Notes: generated from the letters alone by a model not told the origin. 19,769 nt of DNA from JAFGKM01 sp964403465 (GCA_964403465.1 CAYOFY010000023.1:1-19769), one strand, 5' to 3'. Numbered from the stretch's first letter, positions 1-7,024 are shown. Made by a program: numbers and translations.

Positions 1-1197
1 CTGGAAAGGATGAAGGAGATAATGGACGTTCCGCCTGCCGCGGAGATACTGCTGAATAAATCCGAAAAGGAAATCAGGTTTTCGCTCAACCTGAAAATGT
101 TAAGGGATAAGATTCTCTGTTTTGATGCTTTCGTGGTTTATCACAACGTGGTTATGGGGCCGGCGAAGGGCGGCGTGCGTTTTTCTCCCGCAGTTTCAAT
201 GGAGGAGACAAGGAACCTTGCCGAGATAATGACGTACAAAAACGCCCTGATGGGGCTACCTTTCGGGGGAGGCAAGTCAGGCATCAGGTTCAACCCCTAT
301 AACATGGATGATTTCACGCGCATAGCGGTGATCAAAGAATACGTCCACATGATAAGGGAGGAGCTGTTCTCCGGGGCATACATACCGGCGCCGGATATGG
401 GAAGCACTCCGCAGGACATGGCAACCATCTACGGCGAAACCCACAGGCCGGAATCGGTTACGGGCAAGCCGGTAATAGTCGGCGGGCTGCCGGGCCGGCT
501 GCAGGCGACCGGGCGGGGAGTCTCCCATGCCGTCAAACTGGGAATTGAGAACATGCTGGGCAGAAAATTGAAAGAGAGCCGTATTACAATACAGGGCTTC
601 GGCAACGTGGGCAGGTGGACCGCATATTTCCTGCACCAGATGGGCGCGAAGATAACAGGGGTTTCGGATATAGGCGGGGCAGTTTACAACAGGAACGGCA
701 TGGACATAGGAAAACTGCTTGAGTATTCGCCAACCAGCAGGGATACGGTAAAGGGTTTCCCCGGAGGAGAGCCCATCGGCACCTCGGAATTCATGTCGCT
801 TGAAAGCGATGTTTTTATCCCCGCGGCGCTTGAGAAGGTCGTGACTGCCGAGACCGCGCCGAAGATAAAAGCGGGGATGATAGTTGAGGGCGCAAACGAC
901 CCCACAACAGAGGAGGGGGAGAAGGCCCTTCTCGGAAAAGGTGTCAGGATACTCCCTGATTTTTTTGCAAACAGCGGGGGTGTGATAGCATCCTACATAG
1001 AGTGGCGAAATGCCAAGTCAGGCAACCAGACGTCCGACAAAGAGGTTTTTGACATGATAGACAGCAAGATAGAGGAGACCTTCCTTGCCGGGGTGCGGGC
1101 GAACAAAGAACTCAAATGTAACAGTTTGAGAGAATCCTTTTCCTCGCTTGCGTTGAATGCGCTGATTGAGGCAATGCGCGCCCGCCTATGGATTTAG
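1..1197 (+). CDS. gdhA: Glu/Leu/Phe/Val dehydrogenase, probably glutamate dehydrogenase (5' end probably cut)
   Basis: This enzyme oxidatively deaminates glutamate to 2-oxoglutarate and ammonia, or runs in reverse, with NAD(P) in the cytoplasm. Numbering from the ATG at 10, the substrate-binding segment GPAKGGVRF is at 50-58, the lysine of MTYKNA is K77, and the catalytic lysine is K89 in PFGGGKSG. The catalytic aspartate is D129 in PAPDMG, the dinucleotide-binding GFGNVG is at 196-201, and the late motifs EGAND and FFANSGGV follow. The usual GGGKGG is GGGKSG here. The frame is open to base 1. The family normally has about 20-30 more residues before the first strand, and neither ATG at 10 nor ATG at 22 has a well-spaced ribosome binding site, so the true start probably lies outside the window. 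The gene converges on the M16 lipoprotein gene and overlaps it by 12 bases. Glutamate rather than leucine or phenylalanine as substrate is an inference. Confidence 0.9.
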   Translation: MERMKEIMDVPPAAEILLNKSEKEIRFSLNLKMLRDKILCFDAFVVYHNVVMGPAKGGVRFSPAVSMEETRNLAEIMTYKNALMGLPFGGGKSGIRFNPYNMDDFTRIAVIKEYVHMIREELFSGAYIPAPDMGSTPQDMATIYGETHRPESVTGKPVIVGGLPGRLQATGRGVSHAVKLGIENMLGRKLKESRITIQGFGNVGRWTAYFLHQMGAKITGVSDIGGAVYNRNGMDIGKLLEYSPTSRDTVKGFPGGEPIGTSEFMSLESDVFIPAALEKVVTAETAPKIKAGMIVEGANDPTTEEGEKALLGKGVRILPDFFANSGGVIASYIEWRNAKSGNQTSDKEVFDMIDSKIEETFLAGVRANKELKCNSLRESFSSLALNALIEAMRARLWI

Positions 1198-2610
1198 CGG
1201 TATGGTATTGGTATCGGCGGGAGGAGGAACGTCAAATTTCTCCGGGCTTCCCACGACGAGTACCGTCAGTCTGCCCGGGAGAAGGAGTTCATTTGCCACA
1301 CGTATCACGTCCTGCCCTGTCACTTTCTTGACGCCCTCAATAAGTCTGTCAGGATAGTCAAGAGGATATCCGTAGTACTCGTAACGCATGAGCCTGCGTA
1401 TTATCTTGTCTTTCGTGTCAGACCAGAAGACCTCGCTGTTCAGAATGCCGTCCTTTGCGACCGCAAGTTCCTCGTCGCTGACGTTTTCTCTGACTGATTC
1501 AATCTCCTTTTTCATCAGTCCGATGACCTCAAAAGTTCTGTCCATGCGCGTCTGCGCCGAGGCGATGAAGAGTCCCGGGTAGTCAAATTCTCCCAGAAAA
1601 CTTGCCCATACGTCGTAGGCGAGCCCCTTCTCCTGTCTCAATCTCCTTGAGAACCTTGAATACCATCCCGCCCCGAGTATCCTGCTCAGCACGACAGCGG
1701 TGAAATAGTCAGGGTGGTCCCTTCTCAGACCCCCGTGGCCCATCATTATGACCGACTGCGTGGCGTCTTTCTTGACTATCATGTTGAGATGCGCGGTTTC
1801 CGGGAATTGCACCTCAATCCGGGAAGGTTTTTCAATCCGCTCTTTCTGCCATCCTCCGAAAGTCCCCCTTACTTTTTCCAGCATATCCGCCGTGTCAAAG
1901 TCGCCCCATACGCCCAGGATGATATTTGATGGACAAACAAACCTGCCGTAAAATTCCACCAGGTCTTCCCGGCGGATGCTATCTATCGTTGCATACTCGG
2001 ATATTCTGGCGTAAGGGCTCTCTTTCCCGTAAACAATCCTTCTGAATTCCCTTTCAGCGATACCTGATATATCGTCATTTCTCCTGCGTATCTCGCCCTT
2101 CTTTCCTATGACCGCGAGCGATATCTTTTCCTGTTCAAAAGACGGTGCCGTGAGGATATCATGGAATATGCCGAAGACAGACGGGAAGTCTTCCCTGTGT
2201 GAAAGGCCCTCCACCCATGCGATATCCCTGTCAATGCCGGTTGATATCCGTGCCCCTATGCGCTCAAGCGCGTAATCCACCCCGTCTCCGGAAAGCGAGC
2301 CGGCGCCGCCTGTTCTGAGCGTCTCAAAGGTTATCTCCGCCAGGCCTGTTTTTTCTGCCGGCTCGTATATGGCGCCGGTATGAATAAGCGCCTGGAAACT
2401 GACCAGGGGCAGGGTCCTGTCTTCCATGAGGAAGACGGTCATGCCGTTTGCAAGTCGCTCCCTGGTGAACTGCGGTTTCTCAACCGCCCGCAATTCCGGG
2501 AATCTCAACCCCTCCGGCTTTCTTTCAACCCTGCCGTATGTGCATCCGCCCAGCAGCATCCCCGCCGCAATTACTATCCACAATTTTTTCATATCTCTCT
2601 TAAACGGCAT
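1186..2610 (-). CDS. M16 family peptidase-like lipoprotein, non-catalytic subunit
   Basis: A pitrilysin-fold protein of 474 residues. An N-terminal signal ends in the lipobox L20-G-G-C23, so it should be a lipoprotein anchored to a membrane facing the periplasm. The first M16 domain lacks the zinc motif: where the partner has HLMEH, this protein reads E92-I-T-F95-E96, so neither histidine nor the catalytic glutamate is present. M16 enzymes often work as a catalytic plus a degenerate subunit forming one chamber, and the catalytic partner lies just upstream with a 3-base gap. That makes an obligate pair the best reading. The chosen ATG has GAGAGGG about 8 bases upstream; a second ATG at codon 7 would give a tidier signal peptide. 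The C-terminal inactive M16 domain includes a recognisable GGLRRDHPDYF segment. Substrate is unknown. Confidence 0.85.
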   Translation of the reverse strand: MPFKRDMKKLWIVIAAGMLLGGCTYGRVERKPEGLRFPELRAVEKPQFTRERLANGMTVFLMEDRTLPLVSFQALIHTGAIYEPAEKTGLAEITFETLRTGGAGSLSGDGVDYALERIGARISTGIDRDIAWVEGLSHREDFPSVFGIFHDILTAPSFEQEKISLAVIGKKGEIRRRNDDISGIAEREFRRIVYGKESPYARISEYATIDSIRREDLVEFYGRFVCPSNIILGVWGDFDTADMLEKVRGTFGGWQKERIEKPSRIEVQFPETAHLNMIVKKDATQSVIMMGHGGLRRDHPDYFTAVVLSRILGAGWYSRFSRRLRQEKGLAYDVWASFLGEFDYPGLFIASAQTRMDRTFEVIGLMKKEIESVRENVSDEELAVAKDGILNSEVFWSDTKDKIIRRLMRYEYYGYPLDYPDRLIEGVKKVTGQDVIRVANELLLPGRLTVLVVGSPEKFDVPPPADTNTIPLNP

Positions 2611-2613
2611 TTT

Positions 2614-4092
2614 TTATTCCCTCTCCACCGTTCCCACTATCCTGTCCTCCATCCTCATATATCTGTTCATCGCGGCAGTCACGTCTTCCCGCGTCACTTT
2701 TTCAAGTTTTTCCGTGTACCTGAACAGGTTTCTCCAGTCGCCCGTTATTGAACTGTACCACGCCAGTTCTTCAGCCATCCCCCTTCTTTCCCGCAGTCCG
2801 GTCAGGAATCCCATCCTGAGCCGTGCCCTGGCGCCTTCAATCTCGTCTTCAGTCACAGGGCTCTTCTTCATCTTCTCGATCTCGTCCATGACCGCGGATT
2901 CAAGTTCGGCGTTCGTGTGCCCGGAGGCAGCCACAGCCCATATGTAGAACATGCCCGGATACTTCGGCGTCATGCACCACGATGCGGTTGACAGTGCTAT
3001 CCGCTCCTCCTTGACAAGGCGTTTATATAGCCGTGATGTCCTGCCCCCTGCGAGGATTTCCGAGCATACGTCAAGAACCGGGCTGTCCGGGTGGCCTATA
3101 TCCGGTACGTGGAAGCCGGTGAGGAAGATGGGTTCGGAATCCATCCTTACCGTCACTCTTCTCTCCGTTCGTTCCATCGGCGGTTCGGCGGGTATGGACG
3201 ATTCCGCTTTTTTCCCGGCACGGGCTTTCCCGAAATACCTTTCAAGAAGAGGTATGAGTTCCGCGGGCCTGATGTCTCCGGCTATCGCCACGACGATGTT
3301 TGACGGAACATAGTGTGTTCTGTAAAAACCTGCCACCCTGCCCCGCGTCATATATTCCAGGTCATCCGGATAGCCGATGACAGGATTGCGGTAAGGGTGC
3401 ACGCTGTAGCCAATGTTGTTGAACTCCTCCATCAGTCTTCCAAAGGGCGAGTTTTCAACCCGCATCCTGCGCTCCTCCCTGACGACCTCCAGTTCTTCGT
3501 AGAATCCCCTGAACACGGGATTGAAAAGGCGGTCCGATTCCATCAGCGCCCACAGTTCGGTCTTGTTTGACGGGAGTTCAACCCAGAAAACTGTCATGTC
3601 ATGACTGCAGTAGGCATTGAGTCCGCCCGAACCCTCCATATCCATGATCTTGCCGAATTCGTTGGGTTCGGCGTATTCGGCGGCCTTACCGTTGAGGCGT
3701 TCAAACTCCGCCTGGAGTTTCTGCAGGTATTCTTCACCCTGTTTTTCCTTTCGCGCCTTCAGCATCTTTTCATACACCCTGTCAAGTTCGGCGAAAACCT
3801 TGCTTTCCGCCTGCCAGTTTCTTGTCCCGATTCTTCTTGTGCCGTTGAAGGCGAGATGCTCCATGAGATGACTCATGCCGGTCTCGCCGTATTTTTCGTC
3901 AACGCTTCCGGTATTCACCTGCACATTGAAGGAGACCACGGGCGCGGTGTGGTCTTCAAGGATTATGAAATGCATCCCGTTGGCAAGGGTGTATTCCGTT
4001 ATGTTTTTCTCGTAGTCAGCAAGCACCTGCGCATGCGCGGTTGACACAAGCAAGGGCAGAACCACAGCCAGAATAAAGGTCCGTCTAACCAT
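2614..4092 (-). CDS. M16 family zinc metallopeptidase, catalytic subunit, secreted
   Basis: A periplasmic pitrilysin-type protease of 492 residues from the ATG at 4092. Residues 1-21 form a Sec signal peptide ending STAHA before Q22. The inverted zinc motif H75-L-M-E-H79 gives two histidine ligands and the catalytic glutamate, and E202 in EELEVVREE is the likely third ligand. The family spacing between the motif and this glutamate is about 76 residues. Here it is about 122, because a charged, helix-prone insert lies at roughly 103-148. The frame extends to a TTG at 4137, but that start would spoil the signal peptide and has no ribosome binding site. An ATG at 4101 is also possible. I chose 4092 because an extended -10 box ends 7 bases before it, suggesting a leaderless message. 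The degenerate M16 partner follows in the same operon. Confidence 0.88.
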   Translation of the reverse strand: MVRRTFILAVVLPLLVSTAHAQVLADYEKNITEYTLANGMHFIILEDHTAPVVSFNVQVNTGSVDEKYGETGMSHLMEHLAFNGTRRIGTRNWQAESKVFAELDRVYEKMLKARKEKQGEEYLQKLQAEFERLNGKAAEYAEPNEFGKIMDMEGSGGLNAYCSHDMTVFWVELPSNKTELWALMESDRLFNPVFRGFYEELEVVREERRMRVENSPFGRLMEEFNNIGYSVHPYRNPVIGYPDDLEYMTRGRVAGFYRTHYVPSNIVVAIAGDIRPAELIPLLERYFGKARAGKKAESSIPAEPPMERTERRVTVRMDSEPIFLTGFHVPDIGHPDSPVLDVCSEILAGGRTSRLYKRLVKEERIALSTASWCMTPKYPGMFYIWAVAASGHTNAELESAVMDEIEKMKKSPVTEDEIEGARARLRMGFLTGLRERRGMAEELAWYSSITGDWRNLFRYTEKLEKVTREDVTAAMNRYMRMEDRIVGTVERE

Positions 4093-4099
4093 GCCAACC

Positions 4100-4129
4100 A
4101 TTATAGCAGAAATCGCGGAGAAAAATAAA
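4100..4129 (-). promoter_or_regulatory. Extended -10 promoter of the M16 peptidase operon
   Basis: On the minus strand TGCTATAAT (TATAAT at 4105-4100) is an extended -10 box with a perfect hexamer. The -35 region 17-18 bases upstream (TTTATT or TTATTT around 4123-4129) is poor, which an extended -10 can tolerate. The box ends only 7 bases before the ATG at 4092, so transcription would begin at or next to the start codon. Confidence 0.5.
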
Positions 4130-4130
4130 T

Positions 4131-4158
4131 TTGACAAAAAAAAGGGGGTGTGTAAAAT
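4131..4158 (+). promoter_or_regulatory. Sigma70-type promoter P1 upstream of the porin
   Basis: TTGACA at 4131-4136, a 16-base spacer beginning with an A-tract, then TAAAAT at 4153-4158. It matches P2 at 23 of 28 positions including both hexamers, so the two look like a duplication. It lies back to back with the M16 promoter. The intergenic stretch 4106-4627 otherwise holds P2, P3, two palindromic repeats and a long leader; I see no RNA gene in it. Confidence 0.6.
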
Positions 4159-4172
4159 TTATATTATAATGT

Positions 4173-4278
4173 TTGTCATTGCGAGGTGCCTTTTACCGTG
4201 GCAATCTGGCGTATTATGCCACTCCGACAGATTTTAAGCCGGAGTCCATAACCATTTTTCTTTCTCTCGCAATGACAA
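4173..4278. repeat. Palindromic MITE/REP-like element, family A copy 1
   Basis: The ends are perfect 13-base inverted repeats: TTGTCATTGCGAG at 4173-4185 and its complement CTCGCAATGACAA at 4266-4278. Inside, GTGGCAATCT (from 4198) and a small hairpin ACTCCG...CGGAGT (about 4221-4245) are visible. The same termini and the GGCAATCT core recur at 14245-14370, so this is a dispersed family. No open reading frame or clear target-site duplication is seen. Confidence 0.7.
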
Positions 4279-4312
4279 TAGAGAGGGTTTTTCAGGGCTT
4301 TGCAAAATAGAC

Positions 4313-4340
4313 TTGACAAAAAAAAACAGGCATGTAAAAT
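4313..4340 (+). promoter_or_regulatory. Sigma70-type promoter P2 upstream of the porin
   Basis: TTGACA at 4313-4318, a 16-base spacer starting with eight A residues, and TAAAAT at 4335-4340. Hexamers and spacer length are the same as in P1, and an AT-rich tail follows in both. It sits between the family A repeat and the small hairpin at 4375. Confidence 0.6.
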
Positions 4341-4374
4341 ATAATAAATGTAGAAGGATTAAAAGAGTCAACGG

Positions 4375-4399
4375 ATTCCTGCTTACTACCCGCAGGAAT
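4375..4399. repeat. Short hairpin repeat, family B
   Basis: ATTCCTGC at 4375-4382 pairs with GCAGGAAT at 4392-4399 across a 9-base loop and is followed by GACA. The pattern resembles the widespread GGATTCC...GGAATGACA class of extragenic palindromes. There is only one copy in the window, so membership of a dispersed family is inferred. Confidence 0.45.
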
Positions 4400-4419
4400 G
4401 ACAGAAAGAAGAAAAGGAC

Positions 4420-4449
4420 TTGACAGTATTTTTCTGTTAAGGGTACAAT
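4420..4449 (+). promoter_or_regulatory. Sigma70-type promoter P3, closest to the porin
   Basis: TTGACA at 4420-4425, an 18-base spacer and TACAAT at 4444-4449. It would start transcription near 4456 and give a leader of about 170 bases before the porin ATG. Its spacer is unlike those of P1 and P2. Confidence 0.6.
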
Positions 4450-4455
4450 TATAGA

Positions 4456-4627
4456 AATAACCTGCTGCACTCTGGTTTAATACTGCCGAAAAGGGGGTGA
4501 GAAAAGGGAAAGGCGCGGCCGGGGGGAACAAGCAGCCGGATATAGCAGGAGAGAAGGAAAAGATACCGCTGATGCCGGAAGGAGAGGTTGAGGCGGATGA
4601 GTATAGATAACCATAAGGAGATTGACA
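4456..4627 (+). other. Long purine-rich 5' leader of the porin
   Basis: This is the stretch between the predicted P3 start and the porin ATG. It is G- and A-rich and contains an open frame of 37 codons from GTG 4497 to TAA 4610, mostly charged residues and glycine, with AAAGGG abutting the start. A 12-codon frame from the in-frame ATG at 4572 uses the same stop. The frame ends 17 bases before the porin ATG, and the porin ribosome binding site AAGGAG is at 4615-4620. I recognise no riboswitch class. The small frame may be chance. Confidence 0.3.
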
Positions 4628-5746
4628 ATGAGTAGATTAATAAAACTGATGATTGCCGTTGCAGTCGTTGCGATGGCAATCCCGGCATTTGCCGCAGTTG
4701 AAAACATCAAGGTAGGTGGAGATATTGATATTTACGGTATCTCCAGAAATAACATGTATCCCCTCTCTCGGGAGTGGGTGGAAGGAGAGGATAATATCAA
4801 CTTCTTCACAACCTCCGCAAGGGTATATGTTAAGGCAGAACTCACCGACAACGTGGAAGCGATGGTGAGGTTGATAAACGAAAGGGACTGGGGTTCTTAT
4901 GATAAAGGTTCTCTTCAGTGGCGTGATCAAGAACACCAGATATCACTGGACCTTGCATACATCAAGGTGTCGGACATCCTTACCCCTGGAATGGCACTGA
5001 CTGTCGGAAGACAGGAAATCCAGTTAGGAGAAGGCCTTGTTGTGGGCAGCCAGTTTATCCCGTTCGTGTCTTATATTAACGGGGATACGTGGAGTGCCGC
5101 ACAGGACCTCGGGAAGCAGAAGGCGTTTGACGCGGTCCGCGTTGACTATGCAGCGCCCGCGGTACCCCTGGACGTGACAGCGTTCATGACCAAGGTGAAC
5201 GAGCGGTATGACATAAGGGACCTGAACCTCTACGGCGTGAACCTGGGATTCAATCTCCAGGATAAGGCCCGCCTTGAAGGATACTGGGTGCGGTGCCAGG
5301 AGATGGGTGATTTAGAGGAAAACGTGACGACCATGGGTATCAGGGCAACCGGCAATTTCTCCGGGCTTGGCCTGAAGGGCGAGTATGCAAGGCAGTTTGG
5401 AAACTGGGGGCCGGACGGAGACGAGAATAAGGGCTGGGCGCTTCTCCTCGGCGGTGAATACCAGATGCCGACGGAAAAGAGCGCATACGTAAAGGCGCAG
5501 TTCAACCTTTATTCCGGGGACGATGGTTCAGGTGACAATACCCAGTGGATAAGCCTTTTCCCTGCCAATGTGGCAAGCAGAATCGGCGACATCAACTACG
5601 TGCTTACAACGACATATCTGGGTCCCCAGGGGCTTTCCAACGCCCAGGTAATCAATGTGGGCGGCGGAATAAGGCCTGTTGAAAGGCTGGGTGTTGCTCT
5701 TGACTGGTTCAACGTAAACTTCATGGAAGAGCCGGACTGGACTTAA
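4628..5746 (+). CDS. Outer-membrane beta-barrel porin, alginate-export-like, cut short by an in-frame TAA
   Basis: A secreted barrel protein of 372 residues up to the stop. Residues 1 to about 21 are a signal peptide ending AIPAFA before AVENIKVGG. The body is a run of amphipathic strands such as INFFTTSARVYVKAEL and ALTVGRQEIQLGEG, as in the alginate-export porin family of Gram-negative outer membranes. The start at 4628 is fixed by AAGGAG 7 bases upstream; the TTG at 4622 is too close to it. The product ends EEPDWT, then TAA at 5744-5746, yet the same frame continues for 54 residues and ends SMKIKF, with the terminal phenylalanine typical of outer-membrane barrels. As written, the product lacks its last strands and its BamA recognition signal. 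Three tandem promoters suggest high expression. The substrate is unknown, and the family call rests on pattern rather than alignment. Confidence 0.8.
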   Translation: MSRLIKLMIAVAVVAMAIPAFAAVENIKVGGDIDIYGISRNNMYPLSREWVEGEDNINFFTTSARVYVKAELTDNVEAMVRLINERDWGSYDKGSLQWRDQEHQISLDLAYIKVSDILTPGMALTVGRQEIQLGEGLVVGSQFIPFVSYINGDTWSAAQDLGKQKAFDAVRVDYAAPAVPLDVTAFMTKVNERYDIRDLNLYGVNLGFNLQDKARLEGYWVRCQEMGDLEENVTTMGIRATGNFSGLGLKGEYARQFGNWGPDGDENKGWALLLGGEYQMPTEKSAYVKAQFNLYSGDDGSGDNTQWISLFPANVASRIGDINYVLTTTYLGPQGLSNAQVINVGGGIRPVERLGVALDWFNVNFMEEPDWT

Positions 5747-5911
5747 GACAAGGGAGTGGGCAACGAAATAGACGCATCCCTGGTCTATGACTATACCGAA
5801 GACCTCTCTTTCGGGCTCAAGTACGGCGTACTCTTCCTCGGCTCAGCACTGGAAGATAAGATTGACCAGAGGCCGTGGCAGTTGATCGCCAGCATGAAGA
5901 TTAAGTTCTAA
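5747..5911 (+). pseudogene. Displaced C-terminal end of the porin after the in-frame stop
   Basis: After TAA 5744-5746 the same frame stays open for 54 codons to TAA 5909-5911. The translation reads like the last strands of an alginate-export-type barrel: a GNEID element, YDYTEDLSFGLKYG, and a final LIASMKIKF ending in phenylalanine. No start codon with a ribosome binding site precedes it, so it is unlikely to be made separately. One base change in the TAA (to Lys, Gln or Glu, for example) would restore a 427-residue porin. Confidence 0.8.
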
Positions 5912-5934
5912 CCAGGATTGATTGCGAGGAGTTT

Positions 5935-5973
5935 GAGGGGGGACCCCTTCGGGGGTGCCCCCCTCTTTTTTTT
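5935..5973 (+). terminator. Strong rho-independent terminator of the porin
   Basis: GAGGGGGG at 5935-5942, then A and CCCC, a TTCG tetraloop at 5948-5951, GGGG, and CCCCCCTC at 5958-5965, followed by eight T residues (5966-5973). It sits 23 bases after the second, presumed natural, stop of the porin, which fits the longer reading frame being the original gene. Confidence 0.92.
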
Positions 5974-5986
5974 GCTGTAATCCCAC

Positions 5987-6086
5987 TTCACGCATATAGT
6001 TTCGTTGGCTGCGTCGTTGACTGCCTCGACGTATTGTTTTCATACGCCTCGTTGTCTCCTCCTTGCCGCCTCACTCTACACGTGAA
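5987..6086. repeat. Palindromic intergenic element, family D
   Basis: Outer arms TTCACG (5987-5992) and CGTGAA (6081-6086) enclose about 100 bases with an inner hairpin CGTAT (6030-6034) / ATACG (6042-6046) and repeated CCTCG and GTCGTTG motifs. It fills the gap between the porin terminator and the nadC promoter and has no plausible gene. Only one copy is in the window, so the repeat status is inferred from its structure. Confidence 0.4.
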
Positions 6087-6119
6087 TTGAAATTACATGT
6101 CTCTCACTCCTGCAATAAA

Positions 6120-6148
6120 TTGAAAACAGAGAGGGAAAGTGGTAAGAT
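6120..6148 (+). promoter_or_regulatory. Promoter of nadC, predicted to give a leaderless message
   Basis: TTGAAA at 6120-6125, a 17-base spacer and TAAGAT at 6143-6148. Nine bases then separate the -10 box from the nadC ATG at 6158, so the transcript would begin 0-3 bases before the start codon. The -10 hexamer matches consensus at 4 of 6 positions. Confidence 0.5.
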
Positions 6149-6157
6149 TATGCAACC

Positions 6158-7024
6158 ATGGAGAAGGATATTGAGGCATTGATAAGGAAATCCCTGCAGG
6201 AGGACATGGGTGCCGGTGACATAACGTCTGAATTCCTTTTTGACAGGAACTTCCCCGTCAATGCGCGACTGACGGCGAAGGAGAAAGGGGTTATCTGCGG
6301 TATCGGCATATTCAAGGAAGTCTTTCTCACTCTCTCCCGTGATTTCAGTTTCCGGTTCAGGGCTGAAGACGGGGATTCTGTTGAAAAAAACCGGTTAATC
6401 GCCGAGATAAAAGGGCCGGTCAGGGAGATGATGGTGGGTGAAAGGACCGCCCTGAATTTCCTCCAGCATCTTTCGGGAATCGCCACCCTTACGAGGAGAT
6501 TTGTTGAAAAGGCAGGCGGCCGCGTTGAGGTCTATGATACGAGGAAGACTATGCCCCTTCTGAGAAGGATTGAAAAGTATGCAGTGAAGACCGGCGGCGG
6601 GAAGAATCACAGGTTTGGACTCTACGACATGGTGCTCATAAAGGGAAACCACATCTCTGCCTTTATGCAGGGAGCGGGAATAAAAGAACGCGGCGATGCG
6701 TTGTACAGGGTTGTCGGGAAGGCGAAGGAAAAGGCAGGAAGGAGATACAGGGTGGAGGTTGAGGTTGGAAATTTTGTAGAGGCGGAACAGGGATACCTGG
6801 CCGGAGCCGATATCATAATGTTTGACAATGCGGATGTGCGTGAACTGAAAAAGTTCGTGAAATTTCTCAGGGAAAACCCGGAGAGGAAGGTTGTTATTGA
6901 GTGGTCGGGCAATGTCAGTTTGGGTACCATTGAAGAGATAAGCAGACTGCCGGCGGACAGGGTCTCGGCGGGTTCAATTACGCACTCCGCAAAATCCCTG
7001 GATTTTTCACTGAAGATAATATAG
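6158..7024 (+). CDS. nadC: Nicotinate-nucleotide pyrophosphorylase (quinolinate phosphoribosyltransferase)
   Basis: It converts quinolinate and PRPP to nicotinate mononucleotide, CO2 and pyrophosphate in de novo NAD synthesis, in the cytoplasm. The 288 residues are full length for the family. Motifs seen are ERTALNF at 95-101, DTRKTMP at 127-133, GGGKNHR at 146-152, LIKGNHI at 160-166, EVEV near 200, MFDN near 221 and SAGSITHS near the C terminus. The usual ESGG-like turn reads EWSGNV at 248-253. No Shine-Dalgarno sequence is well placed for the ATG at 6158; an ATG at 6150 is out of frame. A promoter 9 bases upstream suggests leaderless initiation. The channel gene follows after 12 bases, so the two are probably co-transcribed. 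nadA and nadB are not in the window. Confidence 0.95.
   Translation: MEKDIEALIRKSLQEDMGAGDITSEFLFDRNFPVNARLTAKEKGVICGIGIFKEVFLTLSRDFSFRFRAEDGDSVEKNRLIAEIKGPVREMMVGERTALNFLQHLSGIATLTRRFVEKAGGRVEVYDTRKTMPLLRRIEKYAVKTGGGKNHRFGLYDMVLIKGNHISAFMQGAGIKERGDALYRVVGKAKEKAGRRYRVEVEVGNFVEAEQGYLAGADIIMFDNADVRELKKFVKFLRENPERKVVIEWSGNVSLGTIEEISRLPADRVSAGSITHSAKSLDFSLKII

Noticed and set aside
2614..4137. Longer M16 peptidase starting at TTG 4137
   Set aside because: It adds 15 residues before the signal peptide, has no ribosome binding site, and would run through the -10 box at 4100-4105.
4234..4710. Several minus-strand open frames of about 78 codons upstream of the porin
   Set aside because: They overlap each other in the AT-rich promoter and repeat region and the porin start, lack ribosome binding sites, and look like low-complexity translation.
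5843..6043. Minus-strand 66-codon frame after the porin
   Set aside because: It spans the terminator hairpin and a palindromic repeat, so coding is unlikely.
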